From assembly GCA_013398015.1 (NCBI GenBank), contig VZRR01010895.1, positions 248,001 to 312,000 of the forward strand: 64,000 nt of DNA, in the 5' to 3' direction. This DNA comes from Oreocharis arfaki (lineage: Eukaryota; Chordata; Aves; Passeriformes; Paramythiidae). The position numbers and the translations under genes were made by a program. Each line of letters begins with the position of its first letter. The stretch's first letter is position 1. The notes beneath the pieces are model-generated. The model saw nothing but the letters and a program-made list of their open reading frames with translations. It ran no database searches and was not told the DNA's origin. Positions 25,401 to 38,070 of the stretch are shown one piece after another.

Positions 25401-28079
25401 ACTCTGGGCAGCTGGGAAGTTGAAGCGATTCACTATTCGATTCCACGCCAGCTTTTGGTACAACTTAGTACTTCGATATGTGCACGACAACTCTAATCAG
25501 AAGGATTAAGACCTGCTCTAACTATGAAGCAAAATACAACCCAGGTCCACTTCCAGTTTCTGGAATCTGTGGTTTAATTTACTTTTACAGGGAACTGCAA
25601 AACTACCAGTTATGAGTACTCTTCCATCCATCCATTGTCATGCACCTATTAAAACAGCTGCAAATTTCCTTTTTCTCCCAGTGCTTTTCAATACTGAAAT
25701 GCACTACATGTTTTTTTTAGAAAGAAAGGTACGAGGAAGTATATTTAGAAGTACAGAAGAAGATGCAGTAAGGGCAGAAAAATATGAACAATGAAGAATA
25801 TAAAAGATATCTCTTGCTTGTTCCTAGTGAAAGATTGAGGGAAAAAAAGAAATACTGCCAGCAAACATGAAAATTTAAAAAAAATTACGAGAATGCTAAA
25901 AACAACTTTTAAGGAGGTCTCTGATTTCTTGTGTGAAGTGACCAGGCAAAGGCAACTTAACAACTCTGCTGATGCTAGAAGCCATGGCCATGACTAGTGC
26001 TCACTGAGCTCTCATCTAGTGAATTCTGCTTAGTTTTAACAATCAGGGAGCTATAGCCACACATGTAACCCTTTTAATGATACAGTTATAAGACTACCAA
26101 AATTAAAATATTAAATCCTACAAGTTGTGGTTTTGGTTTCTGATGTTTTGTTGTGGGTTTTTGTCTGTTTGTTCATTTTTGTTTTTTTAATGTTTTTAGT
26201 ACATCTGTGCTTCCCTTCCATATCTATTTTTGAAGGACAGGAGAAACTGCTTATCTGATATCCAAAATATGCTTGTTATCGTGCATCTTGCCAAGGCTTT
26301 TCAAACTTAATAGCGATTGAGACCTCATAAAAATACTCTGATTTCCCAAGAGTTCCAAGCCTGAAAAGAAAGGACTTCATAGTGTTTCAACACAGGATCT
26401 GAAAACTACAAGCTGTCTTTTAAACTTTTGCCTGCCTGAGCACAAGTAACACATACTGTCTCCAATATTTTCCCAATACTAATATGTATTTTTTTCCTGC
26501 ACAAGAAGCATTGAAACCCATATTCTTGCTAAAACAGAGAGAAAGAAAAACATTGTTTTCTCAAACAATACTTATCTGAAAAAAGAACATGACTGCTAAG
26601 ACTGAGAACAGCCAAATTTAAACACAGAGCAGAGAGATAAAATAATAAAGAAAACATTGCAATAGACAAACTTTTTACATCACCTCTTCACACATGCAAA
26701 ATTTAGAAGCTACATAAAATCCTCAGTATTGACCCCATCAAGCTTGCTGACCTTGAATCTCACGAATTACCTCCCAAAGTTTAGTATTCTCACTTCTATT
26801 TTGGCAAAAGCAAGGGATGGGCAACATCCGCTGGGATCTGAGTGAACGGGGTTTGTCTATGCAACCAGGCTGGCTGAGAATAAGTTCTTGCTGCCAACCA
26901 CACCATATGTGACAGGAAAACTTTCGTTAATAAAAACCATATTGATGTACTTGTTAACGACTTGAACAGCCCAGTAATTGAATTTAAACCAGTTAACTAT
27001 TCACCAGGGCTTCATCAGCCCACCTCCTTCATCTCCTCTAGCCCTGTGTTATTTCAAAGCAACTGGAAGAATTTTACACCACCACCAGCCTTCCCACCAC
27101 AACCCTTTCACCATTACATGTGCTTGGGAAGCCTAATATTTGAGCAGCTCATTTGAAGAGCTCTTAACTGCATTTCTGAAAGAACAAAGCAGTTTTATAA
27201 CTCTCTCTATACAAACAGAAGGCACTTATCTGAGGGGCTCTCTCTTATTTTCAATCCATCAATAAGTGACACCGATATGTTACAACCGGCTACCACCATG
27301 GAGACAAAGTGTGTCCATCCCTGACCTCAGAGGGATCAATCACATCTGTGTTTCTACGAAGTTTGAGTTTTTTTATTAAAAAGGACCAAAGAAAGAAACA
27401 AAGCTCCCTAAAGTACATGGAACGTTTTAATGTGTAAGTTTTTCAATTTCCTCATCAGCAACATTATTTGAAAGCTGAATTACTAAAAGGCTGCAATTAC
27501 AGAAAGATGGTTTTTCAATAATTTTTTTTTAAAGTAGCAATTCTTTAATTTCTTTTCCCTCACTTTTCATCAATTAAGTTTAATTTTTCCTGTGAGCCAA
27601 CACAAGGGAGCTGACAATAAAAGCCTGATACAGCAAACCTTTCCGGAAGCCCTTAAGCCAAGTGATTTCAGCTTATAATCAGGATATGCTTGCATTCACA
27701 ACTACCCTCACTATGGCTCCACCTCTGCTCGAAAGTGCGGTTTTGCAAGATTTCTTCTGGACTGGCAACATCTTGCTTTTGTAGTTGTATGCAAAGAATG
27801 GCTCACTACAAACATTACTAGAAATAAAGGAACTTATTTGTTTATTTTTGCTTTAATTAAATGACTCTGTCCAGCTCATTTATCTCACACAGACCACAAT
27901 TTACTATTGCCATTTATTAAAACAAATTCTGCATTTGATGAACTCCTTATTGGTGAGCACCTACAAAAAATGAAGACATTTTTCTCAGAGCAGTCCCTTT
28001 CCCTCCCTAACTTCAGGCAGGAACAGAAAAGCCAATAGTTGTCTTTAACTGTACACTGGGTTGCAGACCATACAGTAAT

Positions 28080-28420
28080 CATACACGTTGCAACAGATTT
28101 GCACAACATTTGGGCAGCATCTCGACGGATTGATAGCTTGTCTGCAGAGATGTGAACTTATCAAGGTTCTGCTCAGTGTAGATATCCAGACAAGCAGTTG
28201 GCAGCGAGGTTTCTTCTGCACTAATTACATTCTTTTCCAAAAGTTCACCCTGCCTGGGTGTCCAGGTAATTGCAATTAAGGCAAGAATCTGGTAATTAGA
28301 AATTCAAGTGCCCTGCCAAGAACAATACACTTCCTCTTAACGTGCTGCCCAAAGAACTAATTCACGTGGAAACGACAGAAGCTGATGTGAAGCGGCAGAA
28401 TAGATGTTGATTAAGCAACA
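28080..28420. promoter_or_regulatory. Candidate conserved non-coding element
   Basis: A repeat-free block with retained CpGs (CATCTCGACGGATTG, AGCGAGG, AACGTGCTG, TTCACGTGGAAACGAC) and repeated homeodomain-type words (CACTAATTACATTC, GGTAATTGCAATTAAGG, GGTAATTAGAAATTC, GTTGATTAAGC). It includes a CACGTG E-box near 28363. Composition resembles vertebrate developmental enhancers; this is inferred, not shown. Confidence 0.35.
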
Positions 28421-31400
28421 ACCACAGAAGCAAATTCCCTTCCCCCTAAAATCATTTAGACTCTAGAAAATGTTTTATTACCTCTGAAACATATAAAGTA
28501 AATTTAAAAACCCACAATTCCAGGCTTCCAAACAGCAGCGTTTTCTGTTCCCGTGTCTGCTTAGAATTTCGGGACTGTCTTTCTTGAAGCTGAAAATACA
28601 ATGCTGGCCATACCCCCCCTTCCATCTCCCACCAAAAGCTAACTTTGTATCATGACTCAGCAAATACTGCTCACAGGCATTACTGAGTAAGTATCAAATC
28701 ACTCAGTAATTTCTGAAGCAAGTTTAACACAGAACAACAAACAGATTTAAAAAAAAGTATAAAGCAAAACCACTCACAGTTAAGTGCTCTCACAGGATAG
28801 AAAGATACTACACTGTCCTCTAAATTCCAAGTTTTTTAAAGGTATTGTTAGCTGGAAACGAATGGTTATTTTTCACTCTCCCTACACATTTCTTTCTAAC
28901 TCTCAGCTGATCTTGTCAATTCAGAAGAACATCTCCATCCCAAATCGTGGGCCTGGCCTCTTATAGTTAATACTATTTTTTTTCTTTCAGGAAACACAAA
29001 AAGCCTTTTTCCACTGGGGATAAGAAAACTTATTGTGTGCATATTGTGTACGTGTGCGTGTGTGTATTTACACAGTTACATGAACTCAGATGTTTCTGTC
29101 CAAATCAAAGCCCTGGAATCATGTGCCTGGCTTTAGACATAGCTGTGACTATTCATTTTTATATAGCTGAGCAATTTGAAATTCAAAGGTGGAAGGCTCT
29201 GGGATGATGTTATTTAAAATTATTTGAAAAAAATGGGGTGAGGGAGAAATTCCCTCCTTCTATCCGAAAAAAAAATGTGTAACAGGTCCACATTCATGCT
29301 AGATGAGTCAAGGAAGGTGCTCTCTCCAGTACTATACTCTGTGGTTCCCAAATAGCTTCTTTTGGATGACATCACTACCTCTTCTAGTGTGCTACCCAGG
29401 CACCATCAAAGGAGCTTCTGTTGCCTTGTCTCGCGTTTCACCCACTGGAGGCTTCAATAAAATCCCATCACTGGGATTGATCTGGGGATCAAAAACCACC
29501 ACAAGCATCACTCACAGAATCCAGAGCGCACTTCACAAACGGAGCCTAGAGCAGCACGCAAAATGTGTATAGAGCCCTGATGGAAAACTATGAAAAGGGA
29601 AGGATGCTTTTGAAATTTTCAAGTTTTGTTGTTGGTTTGCTTTCATAAAGCATTATAAGAGCAGTACTGCTCCCCTCCCGCCCCCAATGTTTTAAAGTCT
29701 AAAAAATTACTCCGTTCTCTCCTGACCTCTGTTCGCTATTGCCTTAGTGGGTTTCCAAGATTTCTTAGATCATAGCCAGACATAACTACTAAAGGAACAA
29801 GCTGAGATCATCAAAACCTCATGACTGAAATGCTGAAAACAAAATAAAATGTACAGTTTTCACCACCCACCCCAGAAGTACATCAAGTGCACAGCAAGAA
29901 AAGCCTACAGTAAGAAATTACCTCTCATGCGCTGCAGCAAAGCCTCAGGAGCTAATAATACAAGAAATAAAACTGCTGTTTTGATTGATAGATCTGTTAA
30001 AGTTTCTTATCGCTTATTTCCAACAATGTCAGTCAAATATGTTTCATCTTTTATCAGTAACAAAATAAAGTTATTTTTGCCTGAGAATCTGAATTATAGA
30101 TACTTACATGTAGAGAAATAGGAAGAAGCCAAGTGACAATTGGGGACTAATGTTTTGCAACTGACCTAACAATGTATTAAAGAAAAAATAACAAAGATTA
30201 ACTCTTACCATCTAACCCTCTGTTCCTTCCTTTAACTCATTTCAGGTGATCGTAAGCAAGTTGTTTAGTTCAGGTATATTGGGTTTTAACTTAAGTAATC
30301 TTCCCCTTTACATCACAATACAATACAGAAATTAACTGCATGGATTCTTTGTTCATCTAACAGACAAATTTTACATATGTTACACAAGTATTTACATACA
30401 TTTACACGTTTATGCAAACACGCCTGTTTGTATATACACAATACATATAATGTAATCTTTGACTGGTACAGCTGGGTACTGAAAAATGGCTCACTCAGCA
30501 AGGCTTTGCTGTTGTATAATAAGTGATTTTCATTTTCCTGGGCAAGTTAAAATCTATTGTTCAAGGAGCATGAAAATCCTCTAACCTGCATGCTGATTTC
30601 ATAGTTACAACTTGCTGAAAGTCATCAGATGCTTTGTACATGGCGTAACAGTGAAAGTAGTGCTTTGCAGGGAATTTGGACTAGAAAAGCCTGGAAAAAG
30701 TTAGGAGCCTTATCCTCCTTGTATATACATACTTACACAGAAGCTGACTGCATCCACGCAGTTGGATGAGATCACTTCCCAAGGTGCTGACACAATCTGC
30801 ACACAAGCAGGCCTGGGCCCCACTCCCTTTCTAATCGCAGAGGAACATCACAACCCAGAGAACGACAGAAAACTCCAAGAGGCCACAAACCATAAAAATG
30901 GCAGAAGAATTTAGACCCAAAGAAAGGGATTTGTAATGCCAGAAGTTACCAGATCCCAGGCTGATGGCATGTGTGGGTCCATCCTGCTCCTTCTGAACAC
31001 CGGCTGGAGGGACCCACTCCCACCTGGGACTCACGATGAGCAGCAGCTCCGCTGCTCCTTTCCACAGCCTCTTGTCATCTGTGTGCTGCTGGACTAGGAT
31101 TGCAACGTATACTACACTAGACCACACTATAACAATGTTATCTCCATTGGTTCTGCACGGATATTAAAGACCTCAACAGTGTGCCAAGCATTGGCCATGT
31201 TTCCAAATCTGACTGCTGTCAGGGGTACCTAACCTAAAGAAGCAAAACTGTCTGGGTTTCTCTCTGGACCACAAAATCCATTTCTTTTACATTGAATATT
31301 TCATCACAAACTAAGTAACGTAGAATAAACTTTCTCTTGTAACATCCTTAAAAAAGGTTAATAAGGGATTTTTAGAAGTTAAGATTTTTCTATATAACAC

Positions 31401-32413
31401 TCCATAAAACAATAACAGAGCATTTTACTGCTTCTTTCTTCAAAGATGCACAGCTTTTCTGAGCGCTGCATCCATTCAAGTAATGGAAAGAAGCCAAGGT
31501 GCAACCAGAGGCACTTACATTTTGAAATTCGAATGGTCACTTTAGAAAGATTATACTAACCAGCACATAGCAATATAAATTGCTCTATAAAAGCAGTAAA
31601 CTGCCTTATAAACTGCTCTTTTAAAACTAACTTTAGGAAAAAAAATAGGTTAACAATGGGCTACATAGCTGTAAAGTAAGTTGCCAGTCCGCAGCCAAGA
31701 TGATGAAAATCAGCCATAAAGAAATTCTGGTGAACAGCAAAAAGAACAAGGTGATGAACGTATTTGGGGGAGTGATCAGGCCTTGCAAACTCTACTTCAG
31801 CAGCAGAGTACATGTATAACACCGCATCCATCTCAAGCTGGCATCCAGTTCACCAGGCATGGTATTCTAGATAAATTCATTATCATTCAATAATAATGAC
31901 TCAAGAGCCAGTATTTTCTGGAAAAAAACCAGATTTACTGCATTGGACAAGCAGCAGACTGCCAGCAGTTAGAAAGGTCTGGGGACAAGTCAACCACACC
32001 ACAGATAATTTCCTCCATTTTATAAAGGTTCCATTGTAACACAGAGAGATACCTTATTTTCCTAACTTCAGATTGAAGTCTTTCCCAAAAACCTATCCAA
32101 TGTCTTTGTGAAACAAACTCCAAATATTTTTCTGAACCACAGGCAAAGGCTCGTGTAAATGCAAAGAATGACAAACCAGGAAAATTACTGGATGCTTTCA
32201 CTGTTTCTCATTAGCTATTTTTTTTTTTTAAGAAGATACAGTTTCTAATGACCTTCCCACCCAAAGGGTAAGAGCTTTGTCACTTGTGAGTTATTTGTAT
32301 ACTCTTGCTAATTGTATCGTTACACTCTTTCAACCGTTATGAATATTCATTTTATCTCACTTCTCTCTCTGTGTACTTATTAACTGTATAACACAAATAC
32401 TCGAGAGATTTTA

Positions 32414-32446
32414 CGTGTGTGTGTATATATGTATGAGTGTGCGTGG
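32414..32446. repeat. Degenerate TG/TA microsatellite
   Basis: ACGTGTGTGTGTATATATGT followed by ATGAGTGTGCGTGG. A short interrupted dinucleotide repeat. A comparable TG-rich patch (GTACGTGTGCGTGTGTGTAT) lies at about 29048-29067. Confidence 0.8.
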
Positions 32447-32829
32447 TATTATTTATGTAAATCTATAGCTGACCTGTGCACACAAAACACTATTCACTGG
32501 TGGTACCACAGCCCTTAGAAACAAGGTTTTAAAGGTCTGAACAGCAACAGAAATTGCAAAGGTTCCAAATAACCGAATTTCACCTCAAACAAAACCAGTT
32601 CCTTTTACAATGATTTTATTGGCAAGGATATGAACTCACCGAGCATTTCTTATCATTATTGTTATTATTGTTTACTGAACACTAAACCATGTTTTGTCTT
32701 ATATATTTAAATTAAGAAAGTAAGCTGCCTAAAAGACCGCGTCTTGTCGTGTTTGCCTCTATCTGCTGCTACAGTTTTAAAGCACATTTCCCTTTATTTC
32801 ACTTTTCCACAAGCCATAAAAAAACTCAT

Positions 32830-33060
32830 TTCTAATTCATCCGTTCGTTCAGCTTAACCTCTCTTCTCAGCAATTAAAGCACTCTGCGCATCCCTCATCT
32901 ATCACACAGCCAGCTAAATAATGCATTGCGTCCTCCGCTCATCTTTTATCATCCCAAATGACAGGTATTAGCATATCTCCCCAGTCAATTACAGTGCAGC
33001 GGAATAATCACAGCATAATTGGGCGAAAGCCACTCTAATCACCAACCCTGCAAACTCGCA
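32830..33060. promoter_or_regulatory. Candidate conserved non-coding element, the strongest-looking in the window
   Basis: A repeat-free, balanced-composition block with many developmental-enhancer words: CAATTAAAG, ATAATGCATTGCGTC, a TGACAG TALE/MEIS-type site at 32959-32964, TATTAGCATATC, CAGTCAATTACAG, GGAATAATCACAGCATAATT and CTCTAATCACC. CpGs persist (CCGTTCGTTC, CTGCGCATCC, GGGCGAAAG). The regulatory role is an inference. It sits about 22.5 kb upstream of the exon in gene direction. Confidence 0.4.
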
Positions 33061-36052
33061 GAATAAAAACTGAGTGGCAGTTCAGACAGGCCTTGCTCTT
33101 GTCCATGACTCCAGCCAACAGGCTTGGCAGGTCTCCATTTCCTTCTGCCTTTCCAAACTTGTTTTCTGGGGCTAAACTTCTCAGCACATAACACACGCAA
33201 CCCGTTTGGGTTTTCTTAAAGGAAGACCAGCGCATTGACAAATATTACCCAAAGACTATTTGCTAACAAATGCCAGCCTGGAATACAGCACAGCTGTTTT
33301 CTGCCCTTCAGATCATCCAGCGGGGCTCTGCTTTACAGACTAGCTTTGACAGATGGGTTTGTTGCTCGAGGTAGAAAGTTTTACATTTCATGTTAGAGCA
33401 AGCAGAATTTCTTTTCCTTTAAGTATAAAGGATTTATGAGATCTAACACAGTTAGGTACTGCTTTAGATGGTGCTGCTTACTGCAGACACTAGCCTTCTG
33501 GTTTTCAACACTAGTGAGATGCCCACAAAGCATAATTTTTATTTGTTGTCTGTTTAATACATCTAGATTAAAATCCTACATGTGTATTTGAACATAAAAC
33601 AAGTGTTTCACTTGCTAAACAAAGAGACAAAAGTAAATTAACATCACATTGCTGTCTCCTGTGCTCATTCTGAGCAAAGGAGAGCATCAACAGAAATTTG
33701 CCATGGCCATTACACCAAGTTAAGGCTAACAGGCTCCTGGATGTGTGCCCTCCCCACAGCTCTCAGACTGGTGGTGCAGGACTAAACTCAGGTGAGCTAC
33801 TTGCTCTGAGACTTCCCCATTCTGGGGAATGGTTCGGATGGAGCAGCTACTTGTGGATGGTGGTGGGACCATCCCAGGCCTGTGTGTGCTCCTGAGATCT
33901 GCTTACCCTAAAGGGCAGGACTGCATCAGCTCTACAGTCTGGTATCCTCTCAACAGTCAGAAGTTGAGGGCATGCATAGTGCCCTGGGAAATGAGGATAT
34001 GAACTGAATTCAAAAGAAGATTTTCCACAATATTACATCAGCACAGCTAAAATTTTCAAATGTATTACAAACAGGGAGAAAGTCTTCTGAAATCTAACAG
34101 CCAAGTTATCTTTGAAATTCTAAGAGAGATGTACTAAATTTGTGCTGTTGTCATCACTGATAGCAGACTCGGGTTGAGCATATTTTCTAGTTCAGCCCCA
34201 AACAGAGAATGAAATGCTACTAAAGAAAAAAGAGCAGTTGACATATAACCAGACCATTAGCATAGTGCATTCCTGCTGTTTGGTTAGCAGTGTGCATAAC
34301 TACAAATTTTACCCAGTACAAGGTTAAATAGCACATAATGACAAAAAATCAAGACTTTGTGGAAGTAAAGTTTAGGCAAACTACATACCTATTTCAGTCT
34401 AAAGGGAGGGGGCTGCTTTCACTTCCTTGTACTAAGTACTTGAGAGCTTACACATTATTTTAGCTAGAACACATAATAATTTTAAAAGAGCATTTAATGT
34501 TTCATCTTCTTCCTAACCTTTTTGCTCCCCTATTTTCTCTAAACCACTTTCAAATTCCTACCCCAGCATACTTTCTTTTTCATTGGCAGATTTAATACTA
34601 GATACACTTAATCAGTGTGATCTTCCCATCCTTGCTTTCCAAAATGAAGCTGTACAGGGTAGGGAGGCTCTTTATCTATTAAATTCATTTTGTATAACAT
34701 CTCATTACATAGCTCTGTGTACCAACACTGTTCCGTACAGTGCAGCTATGGGAACAATTTGGTATTAAACCCCTGTTACAAAGCTGGGAAGGGAAGAATA
34801 AAAGCTTGACCTTCCTTACCCCCATGTCCTCCATAAGACCTATACTACTGATTTTCCACACACAAGCTGCTGCAGCCACAGTACAAGTGAGAAGGGCAAA
34901 GCAAGGCTTGAGACTGTTTCACAGTGGAAATGCTGGTGGAGGATCTGTGTTTCTGTCCCCTGAACGGACCTGAGTGTTCACAAAGGTGTGGTAACTATAG
35001 AGCTTTCTGTGCTGCTTCTTTCTGCTGTGCCACCACAAGGCCAAAGCCTGCTTCTTCTGCTAAGAGCCACAGAACAAAAGACCTACCACCCTTCCAACAC
35101 CTTTCATCTTATTTCTCATTTGAGCTTTTGCTTGAAAGAAAAAACGGCATAGAGGAGTTATACAAATAACATTTCCACTGTTTTAAAAATTCCAGTGTTA
35201 CTCTGTTGCATCGCGTTCCAAGCTGCTTACTTCATACAAATGGATGGAGGACGCTTTCCAAATTCCAATTTATTACCTTTTATAATGTTAGGTACTGTGT
35301 TACTCTCAACAGATTCACTGAAAACTATGTGACTTGGGGCAAAGCCAATCAACAAGAAAAAAAAAGCCATTAAAAATTGGCTTTAAATCTTGGCTTTCAA
35401 CTGATAGAAAGACTTGAAAAAATTTTTAATTTCCCTCCTGCGATTGCTGATTTCACTCCTGTTCTGTACAAATCCCAGCCAAGTGAATGAAGGCCAGTCA
35501 GCTAGGTCATAACAGGTTACGTTGAAAAAACCACTAAGTTAAATGCTGTTACAGGAACCTTTAGAAAGCCCTACAGACATTGCTTTTCTTTCTGCACTGC
35601 ATTTACTGCTCATAAGAAGTGTTCAAGAGCTATTGAGGTTTCTTCATTCCTGCAATCTAAAGGCATAGCGCGTGTCCCTGAACAAGACCCATGAACGCTG
35701 CCCTTCACAGCGCCCTGTGCTAAGAAATGCATCTGCTCTGCTTTTCTTCTTCCGTTTTACCTTTTTCTTTTCCTGAACACCAGCATCCAGCCTTATGAAA
35801 TTAACAACTTCTCTGTGAAGAAGCAGGCTAAGACCAAATCCAATTCTGCAGAAGTACACAAGTCTCCCTAACTTCTCAATGGATACATCTGGCTAAGCCA
35901 AAAGCTGAAGGAATTGGCAGCCTGTAATACAAAGCATTCCCACGAACTGCTGACGTATTTGGAAGTGCAAACAGCCTTGTTAACAATTTTTTTCACCTCC
36001 AGGGGCAAAGGTTTCTACAGCCCTATTCCAACAGACCTTGCTGAGGAAGGTT
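33061..36052. other. Unique intron, nothing recognised
   Basis: AT-rich intron between the 32830 candidate element and the second CR1. No repeat family, conserved-looking block or supportable frame was seen. Confidence 0.55.
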
Positions 36053-36325
36053 AGAATCACAGAATGGTTTGGGTTGGAAGGGACCTTAGAGATCACCTAG
36101 TTCCAGCCACGGACAGGGACACCTTCCACTAGACCAGGTTACTCAAAGCCCCATTCAACCTGGCTTTGAACACTTCCAGAGATGGGGAATTCACAGCTTC
36201 TCTGGGCAACCTGTTCTAGTTCAACACCGTCACAGTAAAAATTTCTTCCTAACATCAAATCTAATCTTTGTCAGTTTGAAGTCATTCCCCCATGTCCTAT
36301 AAGTACAGTTTCTGACAAACTGTTC
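36053..36325 (-). mobile_element. CR1 LINE 3' fragment (about 270 bp)
   Basis: The segment starts AGAATCACAGAATGGTTTGG, followed by TTGGAAGGGACCTTAGAGAT. It passes through CACTAGACCAGGTTACTCAA and TTCTCTGGGCAACCTGTTCT and fades after CCCCCATGTCCTATAAGTAC. This is the 3' end of a CR1 in reverse complement, so its sense strand is minus. It is severely 5'-truncated and non-coding. Sequence to the right, from about 36326, is unique intron. Confidence 0.95.
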
Positions 36326-37829
36326 GGGTTGAACGATGAAGATTAGGGCTCTTCTATCTGTCTACCTCACTGCTTTGCTGCTTTTCCAGGAAAATCACAG
36401 TAAGAGAATGTAAACTTGCACCCAGATACTGAAACTCAAACCAAGTCCCATGGTTTAAACTATGACTGTCTGCACTACTGCAAATATACTTGCATGGGTT
36501 ACGAGGTTTGTAGCTTCTGGTAAGTAGCTAGTGAGTAGTTAACACCTTCTGCAGTACCATCAGTCAAAGCACCTCCTGATAGACACCTAATCTAAAGAAT
36601 GCAGAGATGATCTGTAAAATCACACAGCTCAAATTCTACAACATTATGTTGGACTGGGACTGCTCTCAGCTGTTGCAAGGAAGCAAATACAAAGTACACT
36701 CATCACACAGTAACATCGAAACCTTGGCCTAAGTTTTGGATATTGCCTGCTTGATGGTACACTCAGACACATACTGGAGTTCATATTTTTGATAAAAGGA
36801 CAATTCATCTAATAACAACATCCAAAATCATGTGCTAACACGTAATTTCACAGGAAATGTGAAAGGCTCTGCAAACAGCAACTTTTAAGAAAAGTTTCCA
36901 GAATTTCAGATGGAAGGAGAATATGCTATAGAAACTCTTCCACCAACACCTGGAAGAAAATAACGGCTTAAAAAAACCCTCTTAAATCTACATTACTTGG
37001 AACCGAAATTCAGCAACATTATTTCCTTTCTTCCATGATCAAGATCCTGTAAGCAACAAATGGATCAAGTTCCACCAAGATTTCCTATAGATGCTATGTT
37101 TTAATGCCTCCAAGCCGCATGCAAATTTCTACCCAGCAAGAGAATTTGTGTGTCGATGTTTAGAAAGTGCAAATGTGACATGCTGCAGCTGCCTTGCACA
37201 TTATGAGACACAATTCTCATAGTCCTGGACAATGCCTGTCTGCAAAACTGTAAAGATAGAGGAACACAAACTGTACAAGGTAGTCAGAGATGGGGATGGG
37301 GAAGGAGACACAACAACAGGGGAAGCATGGATTTAACACCAACCTCAGCTCTACAGTCTTCATGGAGAATTCTGTAAAGTAGTCTTTGCTTCTCTGAACA
37401 TTACTCTGCTCACAGTGGACACAATCATGGTGCCTGAATGCAAAAGAATGGTCTGCAGAAAAAGCATGCAAGATAAATCCAGGAACTGATGGGAAGATGT
37501 ATTCTCTGGAGTAAGTGGTTGGTAGGGAACCATAAGCTACCACTCTTTAAACTGGGACCTAAAGACTATCGAAAGTGTGTAGATTTGCAAATTTAGCCAC
37601 ATAGGAATTCTCTCCCGGATGCAAACTCTTCATGTTCTCACTAAGGACAGTCCTAGAGAAACAGAGAGATACACAGTCCCCTCCTTCACAACTGCACTGG
37701 TTTATGTTTCAAAAATTAGGCAGCGGTATCCCTTTATCAATAAACTTTCATCATCAGTGCAGTACTATAATTTATTTGAAAGTCAGGTTCGCGTTTGTTT
37801 TGTGGATCTTGAAGGATGTTAAAATACCG

Positions 37830-38070
37830 ACATTTTTATTAAAATACTTTTATTCCAATAGGTCTCACAGCCCTAACACTTATTTATCTTTTTCAAGAAC
37901 GCTCTAATGGCGTAATAATTATGACCTATGTTCAATTGACTTGACGACTAATGAGCCTTCTGTAACCCAAGTAAAAATCCCATAAGCTTTGATAAATTGC
38001 ACAGATGTAACGTCGTAGCAACACTCAGTCACTACTTTTCGAGACTGAAACAGGAGTACCAAGACAAAGC
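37830..38070. promoter_or_regulatory. Candidate conserved non-coding element
   Basis: The block carries CpG-containing, homeodomain-rich sequence such as AACGCTCTAATGGCGTAATA followed by ATTATGACC, then CTTGACGACTAATGAGCC and GTAACGTCGTAGC. There is no repeat signature. Its edges are soft. The regulatory call is an inference from composition. Confidence 0.33.
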
